A stretch of 64,000 nt of DNA from Zygnema cylindricum (Eukaryota; Streptophyta; Zygnematophyceae; Zygnematales; Zygnemataceae). The stretch spans positions 105,074 through 169,073 of the forward strand of contig JBBHKE010002197.1 of NCBI GenBank assembly GCA_037447655.1, read 5' to 3'. The notes under the pieces are model-generated. The model was not told where the DNA came from. It saw only the letters and a program-made list of their open reading frames with translations, and made no database searches. Each line of letters starts with the position of its first letter. Position 1 is the stretch's first letter. This document shows positions 22,800-34,504 of the stretch, in pieces. The translations under genes were made by a program, and so were the position numbers.

Positions 22800-24550
22800 T
22801 TAGGCGGATTCGAGTGTGACATTTCACATTCTACCCCGTATTGAACCGGCATTCACGTGCCAATCCAACAAATCTTACCGACGATTCCACGAAACATTTA
22901 CTGTACCAGTGAACCGAATCGGTGTGCGGCTGAAAGCGGTGGACCAGAGACACGTGGCAGCATCTCATCTGACCACACATCATTTAGCAATCCGTTGCAC
23001 AGAGATATGCTAAGAGGCATACATTGATAAATAGCAGACAGATGCAATAGGAATTTATCTCACATAACCATTATAATCATTAGAAGAATCATTGTTCATA
23101 GAGGTAGATGTTTTAGGAACTTAGGAGGACAATTACAGCTTTATTAGATAGAAAGTCCTTTGGACATTTGTACACTGCTTTTTCTATTAATGAAATTCTA
23201 CAAGCTGTTCTAAACCTGCCTACCATCCTATCCTTCTATCTATTCCCTCTCCCATCTCCTGTCTACCTTTGTGATTTGCTAAATAGGACACCTTTGTGGT
23301 GTATGGTTGGGTTATTGCTACACCCGTCTGCGGCCACAGGCCCGTGTGCTGGACCCAACCCAACAGGAGGAATTTGAACTTTGGATGCTTTTGATAGAAA
23401 TTGGGAATGTTGGTTTTTTTTTTCTTTTTGTTTGTTTGTTTGCTTGAAAATTGTGCCCTGTGTATCACATTGACTTATGATTCGTTACTCTCAAGGAGGT
23501 CGCCACCCTTCCAACAAGATACAATCACAATAATTGCCTGAAACATACAATTTTTATTTTTTTTGTTGAAATGTGAATTCTCAGCGAATACCAAATGTTG
23601 TATATTTATAATACAGCTGAAATGGGTGTTCTCTTTCCTTTTTCCTCGTTCAGATTCGATGACTAGCTAGGTAAAAGGAAGATGAGTTGTAACTGATGGT
23701 GTTTGCCATTTCCTAAATGGGTTAATCACTTGTTCGTGATATTTCAGCGAATGAACATTTTTTTAACTTTTTTTTAAACATCTTATTCATAACTTTTAAG
23801 ATATTCAAATGCGAAAAATGTAAGTGGATAAATCAAAAAAATAGTTAGCTTGCTTATTTTGACAGCAATCAAATTCTTAAAAAGCCCACATGGGAACATT
23901 TATTTATCGTTTGAAAGTTTTGCTTTTTAAGAATTTTTTTTTTCTCTCGTGACAATAATGCGTATGTTAAACGAAATAAAAGCAAGTTTCACTGCAGGAT
24001 AATTTGTATCCACGGGATATTTACAAGAGGAAATAATTGTACTCGAAAACAAATTGTCACGACACACATGTTCCCATCCCTAATTAACAAAACAAAATAA
24101 ACGTAGCTGTGATTTATTAGTAAATTAAAATTTTGCTTGTCGTTGGAAAAAACACACAAAAACAAAAATAAAAAACGACACCATCAACAACTTAAGGTCG
24201 TTACAAATATAGGTATTGGTTGCTTCTTTTCAACCGGTCATATCCAAGGAATATAATATTAAAAAGTGTTTAGTGGTGAACTTGAATGAATGACGAATGC
24301 ATTTAGACAAAAAAAAATTCACTGATTTTTAATCTTTGATATCCTTTTATTTTTCCCCTACTTTAAACACTTTTTTTGATGTCTACATTCTGTTTTTTTT
24401 TTGTACCTTTTGTAGACTGGACAGCTTTATACATCGTTTCTTCGGTACATCAATTTAGCTAGCATTGACCAAAATGACCTTATCCGGTCTTCTTATACAA
24501 TTGCACTTGTTAGCATTTGTATTAAATGAACAACTAGAAACATACGCTTT
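22800..24550. other. Intergenic, nothing recognised
   Basis: AT-rich DNA with homopolymer runs and short unrelated frames. No tRNA, domain motif or terminal inverted repeat pair was found. Confidence 0.4.
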
Positions 24551-24849
24551 ACCTTCTGTGTGTGCCAACTTTATTTGACAACAAAGGGGTTTCGATGGAT
24601 TGAGCTATGTAATACTTTATTTTTTCTAGCCGGATCCTATTTTGAGGATGATTTAAACGATAATTTTTATATTGTTTGCTCTTTGGATCATCTTTGCAAA
24701 CGGTTTGTGCAAAGCATCTTTTTGAATTTCATGATCTTGAATCGCGTTGGAATTATTTCCCAAGGTTGACTTGATTTTTTTTCCAATACCTGCGTACAAG
24801 ACGTGTATTATTGAATCAATAACACATCATACGCTTCGCTCATTTATTT

Positions 24850-25800
24850 TGGTCTATGCTATTTGAATTGATGTACCAAAAGAATGCAATTTCAAGTTTT
24901 GCAGCCTACAGAAGGTTTATAAGGAAGGATTACATATATTAAATTGCAAAATGTCATTTGCAACGAAGACGCTGAAAGTTCGATAACCAAGATGCCAATG
25001 ACCTTAAATTGGGGAAAAATAAGGTGTATAAACTAGGATTTGACTAGAAATAATGTGTACTTTACGTAGCTCAATCCATTCCCTTAATTGTCATTCTCGA
25101 ACCGTTTTCAAATAAAGCATATACACATCGACTATGGTGGGATTTTATGGTCGTGCATATCACAATTTTTCAAGAACTAGAGATGCTAACGGGTGAATTT
25201 TATGTGAGAATAACGAATACAAGTGATTTTTGGTCTATGCAATCTAATTTGATATACAAAAATAATTTATTTTTTAAATTATTCAACCTACGGAAGGTGC
25301 AAATAAAACTAGTTGTAGAAAAATGCCCAAATGTAAGTAGCAAGGAATACGTATAAATTACGGCGACAAAGGTACAAACGATCAAAAATTATTGAAATTT
25401 AAGGTGCCAAAACTAGGATTTGTCTAGAAAGAATGACAATTACTTCGCTCAACCCATTTCACGAATCCCTATCATGGATTCGTCGTCAAGTAAAGTTGAT
25501 ACCCATAGGATGTGTTATGAATTATAGTCAAATGTATATTTTTAGTTGTTCAAGCAATAAAAAAGCCAACAGGTGCACTCGCAAGAGGACACCTAATAAA
25601 AGTGATATTGGTGTTCGTAACTGAATTGAGTACAAAAAAAATGATATTAAATATGTCCCGCCTAGAGAAGGCACAAAAAGAAGTAGTTGCAGACATGTAA
25701 TGTTAAAGGTAAATAGCAATAAACGAAACCAAGACATCTAAGATTAGGAATTGGTGAAAGATAAGGTGTTTAAACCCATACTTCGATCATTTGCGTTCGT
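24850..25800 (+). repeat. Diverged tandem array, three units of roughly 350 bp
   Basis: Three successive segments share a word order: a TACAAAAAnAAT-type block, then a 'cctacnGAAGGt' block (24905, 25289, 25660 areas), then a block around aaggtgtataaactaggattt or aaggtgccaaaactaggattt (25021, 25401, and around 25762 in degraded form), then a Ser/Pro-like 'ctcaaTCCATT' block. Units are diverged and the third is shortened. No coding sense was detected. Confidence 0.5.
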
Positions 25801-26889
25801 CGATTTCCCTTTTTTATATTGTTTTCTTTTTGAGACCACCCAATAATTTGTAGCAACCCATTTTTGTATCCGTAACAATGTCAAGCTGTCGGTGTTGATG
25901 GTTTTAATTTTAGGTTTTGCATGTCTTTTCCAAGAGTTTATGTGTACCGAGAATTATGACAATTAAAACTTCATGGGGTTCTTTATTCAACTTATGTTAA
26001 AAAAATCATTGTAAAAGTTATTGTTAATTGAAAAATCACAACTACCTCTAGTTTGTCTTTCCAATCTCGGGATTTTCAGATATAGAGATGGGAATCTGTG
26101 TGACCGAAAGAAGAGTTTTCAAGCACAATTGTTTTCTCTGAAAAGCTATTTACTTTGGAAACACATTTTCCTGTGATATACTATCCTAGTGTTTTGTTTG
26201 AGCATTTATTGTCACGGGAGCAAAAAAAACAATAGTGCTTAAAAGTAAAAGTAGAGATTCAGAAAATGGCTAAGGTTCCCGTGTGAGCCTTCCACATTCT
26301 TCCCGATTCGTTGTCATCAGAATCAAACTAAATGTTTTTTAGACTTATACGGTAATTTTTTATGTTTATAGAGACCTAAAGATTGATGAATAAAATGTTA
26401 ACTGAAAAGGTTAAAAATGTGGTTTTTTGCTCCGAATTCATGAGCAAATGATTTCTTTTTTTTAAGAAAAGGAAGACATTGAATGACGCAAAGTGTTTTT
26501 TTTGGAAGTTTAGTTGGCTGTACACTATATTAAAACGAGAGAATAAGCAAGAGGGCATTCTTTTTTGTTTACATTTGAATTACGGCATTGCACATCCGCA
26601 CTCGCTAGAGAATTGAGTTGTAAACGAAAAGAAAAAAACCGTTGTAGTTCACGCAAATATTGTGCATGTTTTTATTTTTGGGAAGGCGGGGACCTCGTTG
26701 AGAGTGGAAACTATGATCAACATATGGCACAAATTCCAAACAAACAAAAAGAAATAAATTTCCGAATTTCCATGAAAAGCGTTTGAAACATAAATTCCAT
26801 CAACAGTTTGAAAAAAGGTCGTTCAGGGGAGCAACTACAATGTGGAAATTGACAATCCAAAAAAACAAAGAAAGTAGACGAGGAAAAAC

Positions 26890-27560
26890 AATGCGAGTCA
26901 AAGGTCGTAATCGGTACCCGAATCCGTACCCGACCGTTACCCGACCACCCGCGTCAGCTCCGGAACGGATTCGGGTGCCAAATTTTGGGGGCCGGCCAGA
27001 TTCGGGCCAGTGATTCACTAAAAAAAAAAAAAACTATTGGGTACGGTCGGGTTAGCAAATAAACGAAAAATATTGAAGGTTTTGTAGGTTTTGTATTGTC
27101 CATACTATCTAACATTATTGTACTTTGTACTCTTGGTATCGTGGAAGGTATAAAGGAGATGTACCAATAATTTTGTACTTATTCGGGAACCAGCGGGTAC
27201 GAGTAGTCGCGAGAAATCGAGTTTGGGTTAACTTTTATTATCGTAAAGGCGTATCGGGTAACAGGCAACAATTTAGTAGCGTGACATAACCCGGTCGGGT
27301 ATCGGGTGTTCAGATTCAACAAAAAAAAATGTCGGTTTCGGGTATCTAAATTTTTGACTTTTGGGACCTCTGATGCGAGTTTTGTCCCGATATTTTTGGT
27401 TACCGATTTTGTTGGATATCGTAACGGTAAGTGACTCGAAATGTTGTGTTGCGACAAAAAAATGTTACCGGAGATATTTAAATGTGAATAACAGTACAGT
27501 AAAGAGGGATTGATACGGTATTGCAAAACTTGAGATAGAATAACCATCGGGTAAGAACGG
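26890..27560. repeat. CGGGTA-rich imperfect inverted repeat region
   Basis: Many GTACCCG / CGGGTAC words occur, mostly in one orientation at 26910-27010 and in the opposite at 27180-27310, which suggests an old inverted-repeat element or foldback. No exact terminal repeats or target duplication were identified. The surrounding 25800-26890 holds no gene that I recognise. Confidence 0.35.
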
Positions 27561-27640
27561 GGTAAGATGAAAACAGTTTTTTAGTATGTACTAAGAACGG
27601 GGTAAGATGAAAACAGTATATTAGTACGTACTATACAGTA
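27552..27640 (+). repeat. Short tandem duplication
   Basis: A unit close to AAGAACGGGGTAAGATGAAA plus about 20 bases (ending AGTATGTACT / AGTACGTACT) is present twice in a row, at about 27552-27592 and 27593-27640. Confidence 0.7.
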
Positions 27641-27699
27641 TGCACTTGAAGCAGTGTCGTTAATTAAAGTCCGAAAGTACATTGTACCACGAAAGTACA

Positions 27700-28490
27700 A
27701 CACAGTAACCCAGGACGGACTGTCGTACGAAGCAAAAGGATTTGGGAGTTAATGTTCATTCAACGGGAGGGACGTAGGACGAGGACCCAATTTCGGGGGT
27801 TGGATGATAAAGGCTGCCTCAACTTTGTCTTTGCTTCCTAGGAAAGAGGGGGAACATTTTTTTGGGTGGTAGAGGTAGAAGGGCATGCATATTTGTCAAC
27901 TAGTAGGGATGTCAAATTTAATGATGTAAACACCTTAAAATCCATTCAAGAAGGGTCGATTTTACCACATTTGGAGAGGAGTCAGGAAGTTAGGGTTCTT
28001 CACAAGATGTCGGCTTACACTTGGGATAGAGCAGTTCTCTAGAGGGTTTGGCCGTATGGCGTCAAAAAGGTGTTCCACACCACATAATCGAGAAACCTTG
28101 ATCACAAACCTCCATGAGTAATGTAGACATTTTGGTCAAAAGTGTACAGCTTCCTTAGTTGCAACATCATATTGGTGGCATGATATATGAGCACAGGTGA
28201 ACTGGGTGGTTCAAGCATGCTTAACGTGCGATCGAGCCGCAAGTGACAAAGAAAAGTTTACACAATGAGATTCTCTTTCCACTCGGGAAATGTTTTGTCG
28301 TTGTTCTTAAAGTTGTAAAGGCCACCTTTGACTAGCCCGCAAGGGAACCGCTTTGTGTTTATGACGATAGAGCATGTTTCCAAGTGGATTGAGCTCGTGG
28401 TGTTCCCTCGGAAGGAGTTCAAGTAAATGGCCAATTGCTTAGTTTGGTGACCCACTAGAAAGTTTGACTGATCGGATTTCGAATTTGCAA
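27700..28490 (+). pseudogene. Ty3/gypsy integrase relic
   Basis: In broken frames the segment reads in gypsy order: SAYTWDRAVL and RVWPYGVKKVFH (linker before integrase), GHFGQKCTASLVATSYWWHD (zinc-binding HHCC region, first part), VQACLTCDRAAS (its CxxC), and GNRFVFMTIEHVSKWIEL, the first strand of the catalytic core where the usual D of ...IDHFSKW reads E. Stops interrupt every frame. No LTR or reverse transcriptase was found nearby, so it is an isolated decayed fragment. Confidence 0.65.
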
Positions 28491-28499
28491 GAGATTTTT

Positions 28500-30550
28500 C
28501 TGTTGTCCATAGCCATTTCCAGCCATGGATTTACCCACGGAAGCACCACAGACTACCCCAAAAACAGCCTACTTTGAATCCCCTCAGAATTCTAGAGAAT
28601 AAACAAAACAATCTGAAACTACATAAACAGATAGTTTCTAGGTCACCAAGTATCCCAAAAAAATTCATATAAAAATACTAAACAGAATTATCACATCAAA
28701 CAGTCTAACTTTGATTGACCAGACCAACTTCACAATGAATTAAAACACAGGCCACGCACACCTAGGCCTGCAAATAAGTGACAATGTTAACAATACAAAG
28801 AGGAACACACATGCAGAATTTCAGATAATTCTGCCAATAGATCTGAGAGCAATCCTCAGATGAAATTACCAAAAATGACCAAAAACAGATTTGGTACAGC
28901 AAGTTCCTAAAACCAAAAATGACTAAGTCCTACAAATATACACTAGAGCTCACTGCTGAATGTACGGAGGCATACCAGCCGTACGCAATCTACCACCTCT
29001 ATTAATGTGAGTATACCCGAATGCTTCGAGGTATGTCAGAAGGAGTAGATCTACACTAATAATTAGTACACATAAGACAAACCATTGTTGTAAATATTTA
29101 CAAGACTCCACGAATCTTGTCAAACGAATCCGGGACGTTCAAAATAAATTTCGTGTGATAGATGCGATTTCGCGTCCCCAACCAAAAAGACTGCGCCGCC
29201 GTCTGTAGCATTTATTCGGCATCCTTGATGTCGTGTCGCGTGGTCACAAAAATCCACTTGACGAAAGGAAGTCATCTCATCCAAATTAGTCCTTACTGGC
29301 GGCGTCCTTTTTCCATAAATGCCGCTCACGCCACTTTCAGTTCGAAATCCGTTTGTCATCATTATGATTCGTACCTACGGCGTACCTTTTCGAAGCATTC
29401 CAAATCGGATCGCTTCGCGATCCGCCATACATTGGACTTACACATTCCGTACCTTTTCATAAGTTTGTTTGCGCCACTCAAATAGTTCCGTAGGTCCCAA
29501 AAACACTTAGTACCATTGCTCCCCTAATCCGCAATTCCATTCGAACCTCCACAGTAAATCTAGATAACATACGCATTAAAATCGCGTTTTGTACTCACGA
29601 AACATTGTGTACGCACGAAACGACGCGTACGCACGAAATTAACTTCTCGAAATCAACGTTTTCCACTTTTAGATACTTCACGCGCTTTCTAGTAGAGGTC
29701 AACGTCAACTTCATTGGTTAAACCAACATTGAGCCCAACTATCAAGAGAGCACTCTGAAAGTACGCCCTCAAGTAGAATGTGGTGGATTGTGACAGAAGG
29801 GTGCCTTGGGTTGTTGTGGGACACAAGTTTAACAGTCTGGCTTCTCTTCACAGTCACAATCTTTATTTTATGTTGTTTGGCAAGCTTCCTTTTAAGATCT
29901 GCCTCGGCCAAACCACGGTACTGCCTAAGATCGATAATGAAAGGTTAGTGAAGTGATTAACTACTGCTCGAGTGCAAGCTTTTTATCGGGAGATTACAAT
30001 AGCCACAGGCAATTCACTAGCGGCCCAACATAGCGATCAAATTTGGTCGTCTTAATATAGGAGTGGCTCTTATGTTCCTCGACAATAACATTTTCAGCCC
30101 GAGGATTTCGTTTATTGGATGCGGCGGAAAAATGATACATTGGATTTTTTGGCCAAATTTTTTAAGGTGGTTCACGTTTCCGCTACGGGCATCGCGACTT
30201 CGAGGGGGTACGGCGATGGTAAAAGAGTTAAGAATAATCAGGAGAATGTGCCTTCTTGCCACTTTTGAGGGCATGAGGACAAGCCGACATTGCATTTCAC
30301 CTACTTTCTCTCCCCTCCCATTTATTCTAATTCTCCCTTGTGTGCCTCCGGTAATGATCCATGGGTCCGATGACGTTTCCAACATTTGAAACATGAGGGT
30401 AATTTCTTTTGACTTTTCATTGTTTTTATCATCCATATGCCTGTATTGATCTTGTTTGGATGATCACTTTATTTTGACACATGCACTCTTCATGTCTAGC
30501 ATCACTTGCCGCCTACTTGTAATTTTTCTAGCATGAAGCATCACAGCGAT
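28500..30550. other. Intergenic, no gene recognised
   Basis: Short frames on both strands (for example 29711-29911 and 30017-30436 on the minus strand) show no known motif and overlap others on the opposite strand. GTACG-rich patches near 28970 and 29610 are like sub-terminal DNA of the hAT/MITE families elsewhere in the window, but no termini are visible. Confidence 0.4.
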
Positions 30551-30559
30551 GGGCTCGAC

Positions 30560-30850
30560 AGTAGTGAGGGAAAACGAGCTGAAATCTGTCAACAAAATAG
30601 AAAGAGAGCGGAAATGAGTTTAAATCCGTCAACACATAGTGTTTTCACGTATTGAACGGAAATGACCTAAGATCCATAGGTGGACCACGACAGAGAGGAA
30701 ATCTTGTCTCATAATGAAAGGAAATGACCTTAAATCCATCAGCGCATTCCGTCTAAGGAAATTTGTTATCATGTAGTGAAAGGAAATGACTTTAAATCTG
30801 TCAAGACATTGCGACGTAGAGGAAATGAAGTCGCATATTGAAAAGAGATT
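30560..30850 (+). repeat. Minisatellite, unit about 55-60 bp
   Basis: About five imperfect units, each containing GGAAATGAC(C/T)TTAAATC followed by (C/T)(A/G)TCAA and a CATTGCG-like end (30600, 30655, 30718, 30780 and 30820 areas). Confidence 0.65.
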
Positions 30851-31092
30851 GTTAGTTTTTGATTAAAAAGACTGCCGAAACCACCCAAAACTATAACCAC
30901 ACCAACAATGGGTAAAATAGTCAATGAACAATCATATTGAATAACACCCTCTCCATACATAATGCGTGTGTAAGCTTCCAAAGTAGATTTCGATATTTAC
31001 TAACTTAAGTAATAACAGTTACAAACTGGATAATAACGAGAAAGTTGCTTTTAAGTCTCCCTAACAAAATTAAAAAAAAAAAAAAAAAAAAA

Positions 31093-31102
31093 NNNNNNNN
31101 NN
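31093..31102. other. Assembly gap (10 N)
   Basis: Ten N bases between a poly-A run (31071-31092) and a T-rich start. The gap lies about 150 bp upstream of the second copy of the segmental repeat, so that repeat pair may itself be affected by scaffolding. Confidence 0.99.
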
Positions 31103-32851
31103 TTTTTCCGGTCAATATTCTAACTGTGTTAAAGATGATTTTTTTTTTTTAGATGTTAAAGATAAAAAAAAAAAGAAAGTTTAATACAATATTTCACGGG
31201 TCAAGTCAAACTAGTGTGGCTTGGAACAAACCTACTAAAACTCGTCCATACCAAAGAAAAAAAAAAATAGAAATTTTAGATTTTTTTTTTTTAGTAGAAA
31301 TTGTGTCAATCTTATAACTGGCCTTTTTTTTTTTTAAATCTTGTTTAACCTTTTGCATCTATCTTTCCTAGTATTTTTTTTTTTGTAAATTTGTGTTGCA
31401 TGTACTAAACATGGTTTGGAAAATTTCACGAACCAAACCTAGACAGCTAAATTGTTAAGGGGGTTAAATGAACCAACTGCCAAAAAAATGGGTTTGTTCC
31501 ATTCATTTTCTTCCCTCTATGTACCGTACCTCTATGTACGGATTATTGTACCTTTTCTTTAATGATCTGGCACTGTTTTTTTAGTTTCTGACATTGAACA
31601 TTTAAAACATTTAGATTCTTTGAGTGGTTCAATAATCGTCCATGTCCGTCCCCCATGTTATTCTGAATAGAATCAGAAGAGATCCTCACTACAGTTAATT
31701 TATATACTCTATTACTTATTATTTACTCCAATGGCTGGTGTAGATTCAGTACACTACCCGCCACTATTATAGTTTATCAGTTTAATTTATCATGTTGTGG
31801 ATCGAAGGAAAAAAAAATAATAATAATAAATAAATGAATGATAAATGATAAGTGGAGGTTATCAGTTTTGCGTATTGGCAGTAATCGAGATACTCGTTAA
31901 TACGACACCTCAATTGTATTTACTCAAATCAGTGATACTGTGGTAAATTCAATTAGAGCCATTTTATTTCGCGTGTTCCATGGTCAGGCCATTCCTGAAT
32001 CCTCTGTCTCCGAATGGTGTTCCATCATTCCATTCCTTCATCCTTCCACGACCTCTTCCTTCATGTCCTTCCTTCCTCCTCCCCTCCCCCCCTCCCCTCC
32101 CTCCCCACCCTTCCTCCCCTCCCCCTCCCCTCCACTCCTCCCCCTCCTCTCCTCCCTCCCTCCTCCTCCCTCCTCCTTTCGGTTTCTGACATTTTTTTTC
32201 CCGTGTCCTTGTCCTCGCGAACGTGACATCCGTAGTCTAAGTACCATCCGTACCCCAACTTCCAAAAGCTCCAATGGGAGTCCCTCATCGTCTCATTGTA
32301 CTGCAGACATTATACGTTATCGGGCATCTCAATTACATCCAATGAAAATCAATCCAATCTCGGTGACATACTAATGGTAGCTTTCCATGAACCCGTTGTG
32401 AACCATGTTTATAACTTAGGTAACTTCGTCCTATGAATTTGTAGCATGTTTCACAGCATATAGTGTTCCTTACGCTGTAAGTAGTCTCCCACAAATGATC
32501 CACTTAGAAACCCTAGGAACCCTGCGTCTCAAAGAGGGAAAAAAATAACAATATTTAACATCTCAAGTTAGTTAGGATCCAAAATCATTTTGCAGAAGAA
32601 ATGTTCAAACTTATTTTTAATGTTTGGCTCATGCCAGTTAATTAATGGGAAAAAATCAATAGTAGAGAAGTACGCCAAAAAGCCTTAAGTTTCTCACACT
32701 TGAAACTGTGTGATTAAAATTACATTATGAGCTTTTTCTTGGAAGCGCTGCTAAAGGTGGGGCTTTATCAAAAGTATTGCTAATAGTGTAGTTGTTGCCT
32801 AATATATAAAAAAATGTTAAGGTTCACAATTAACAAATATTGGCCACAGTA

Positions 32852-33049
32852 CACCGCCAATCGCTATTAGCGTAAAAGATCAAATAGCGTAAAAAAAAAT
32901 TTAGTGTTATTAATTCTAATTTAGTGCCGGAGACGCGGCAGATTAAGGTCCACGTCTTTAAATAGCGTTATTAATTCTATTTCAGGTTTTGGGGTCAAAA
33001 TTTAGGGGCGCCGAATTAGCGTTATTGACGCTAATAGCGATTGGCGGTG
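32852..33049. mobile_element. TA-flanked MITE, 198 bp
   Basis: Ends are CACCGCCAATCGCTATTAGCG and its exact complement, flanked by TA (32850-32851 and 33050-33051). The same length and end type as 13368-13565. It is absent from the paralogous segment in copy 1. No coding sequence. TA target duplication is consistent with Tc1/mariner-like mobilisation but the family is not proven. Confidence 0.85.
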
Positions 33050-33056
33050 TACTGTA

Positions 33057-33594
33057 CACCGCGAATCGTTATTAGTGTCAAAGTTTAAATAGTGTTTAAG
33101 AAAATTTACCGTAATTGATGCTAATTAAGAATTTGATTTTTTTTTTAAAATGGTGTATTCTAATTTCGGCATTATGTTAATTTGGGAACAGCAAAAATGG
33201 AATATTCGCCGTACGACTATATACATTAATATATGTTTCCATACAAAATATTCGAAATCGTACGCCGTCGTGAAATTTAAATATTCGTACATGTCAGACT
33301 AATTTATGTGTCAGAATAATCCCGTTTTTTGAGCGCACGTTCCTATGCGTGCGTGTCTGATTTAATCCATTTTTTGTAAAATTTTCACTTGAAAAGGTAC
33401 ATTTATGTACGGTTTAATATCGACCGTACATCACACTTTTTAGATATTATTGTACTTTCGTTCTTTACGCTATTTTGTACGGTTCCTTAATTAACGTCAA
33501 GGAAAAATTAAAATCATGAATCCTATTTGAGGAAAAAAATCAAAATTTAAAGAACGCAAATTAGTGACTTTGACACTAATAACGATTCGCGTTG
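33057..33594. mobile_element. TA-flanked MITE, 538 bp, adjacent to the previous one
   Basis: It starts CACCGCGAATCGTTATTAGTG and ends with CACTAATAACGATTCGCGTTG, flanked by TA (33055-33056, 33595-33596), and is separated from the 198-bp MITE by only a few bases. Its interior matches, in reverse orientation, the MITE at 55386-55926 (for example the block GGAATATTCGCCGTACG), so both belong to one roughly 540-bp family. Confidence 0.85.
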
Positions 33595-33825
33595 TAGTTA
33601 ATAGGAGCGTCGCCCAAATTCATGAGTGAACGATTTTGTCACTTTGGTCTATACACACTTTGTAAGCGCGTGTTCAAGTCCTATTCATGTCGTGTTTTTA
33701 ATCATAGTTTTCATGGAAATGAACATTATTTCGTGTATTTTACACGGTTCGAACTTTAGCGCACCAGCAGTACTGTACTGAACACGTCGAACAGGAGAAC
33801 TGGGAATTTATTTTACTCCGCTAGG

Positions 33826-34212
33826 ATGGCTTCTACGGTAAGAAACAAACATGTAACCGTACGGAACATGATATGTGCATGCGATTGTTCATTCGCCGGT
33901 CCGCTTCGCTCCGTACACACTACAAAACTTCAAAACTAAACCTCTCTCCCTAAGAGCCTTAAACATAATCTGTGTTCACACTAGGCTCAAAGCCGCATAA
34001 GTTTGAAGGGTTCTCCTTTTGCCACGGCGACAAAAAAGCGGCGAACTGCAGACGAGATAGCCATGATTCATGCAGCGGTTGCAACCATGGCCTCGTTTTT
34101 TTCCTTTCAAAAGGACAAAAGGACATCTGTCGCTATTTTAAGAAAACGAAAGAAACGAAGCACTTTCTTGTTTTTGCCCAAGGGATTCAACTTTTTTTCT
34201 CAGAAACTGTAA
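33826..34212 (+). other. Possible short exon pair, copy 2 (uncertain)
   Basis: ATG-GCT-TCT-ACG at 33826-33837 precedes a donor gtaaga. An acceptor-like cactag precedes 33985, from which AQSRISLKGSP, KKRRTADEIAMIHAAVATM and a basic tail run open to a stop at 34212. It lies about 290 bp upstream of the helicase-like gene and on the same strand, so it could be a 5' exon of that gene or a separate small gene. The product is not recognised. Confidence 0.25.
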
Positions 34213-34504
34213 ATATCATCCTGATCTAAGCTCCAAAATCCTAAAATAATACGTTTGTACTTTCACGAGATATTGTACTTGGAGAATATCCAGCAAGATT
34301 GTCAAACATCCTGATCTTTGAGAAAGAGTTTCAACACTTTCTTTTGAATGCTACTTATTGCTATACAGTTAAAGCTATTACTAAATTGAAAAAACATCTG
34401 GTTATACGTTTGGGTTTCTGATGCCAGAAGGAAATTGAATCATTTTTTTTTGTTTTTTTTTTGCAACAAAAGTCTGTTAACAGAGTGTAACAGAATTTGC
34501 GGAA

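Larger units (their letters stand above)
31250..34085 (+). repeat. Segmental repeat, copy 2 (pairs with 20290-22640)
   Basis: Same block order as copy 1: 31250-31965, an unrelated CT-rich spacer (31966-32519), then 32520-34085. Two MITEs (32852-33049 and 33057-33594) interrupt the second block at the place corresponding to about 22131-22150 of copy 1, where the empty-site-like sequence is seen. The block ends within the possible exon at 33985 onward, about 400 bp before the first exon of the helicase-like gene. Confidence 0.8.

Noticed and set aside
29711-30436. Minus-strand frames of 66 and 139 codons
   Set aside because: No recognised motif, overlapped by an equally long plus-strand frame, no splice context.
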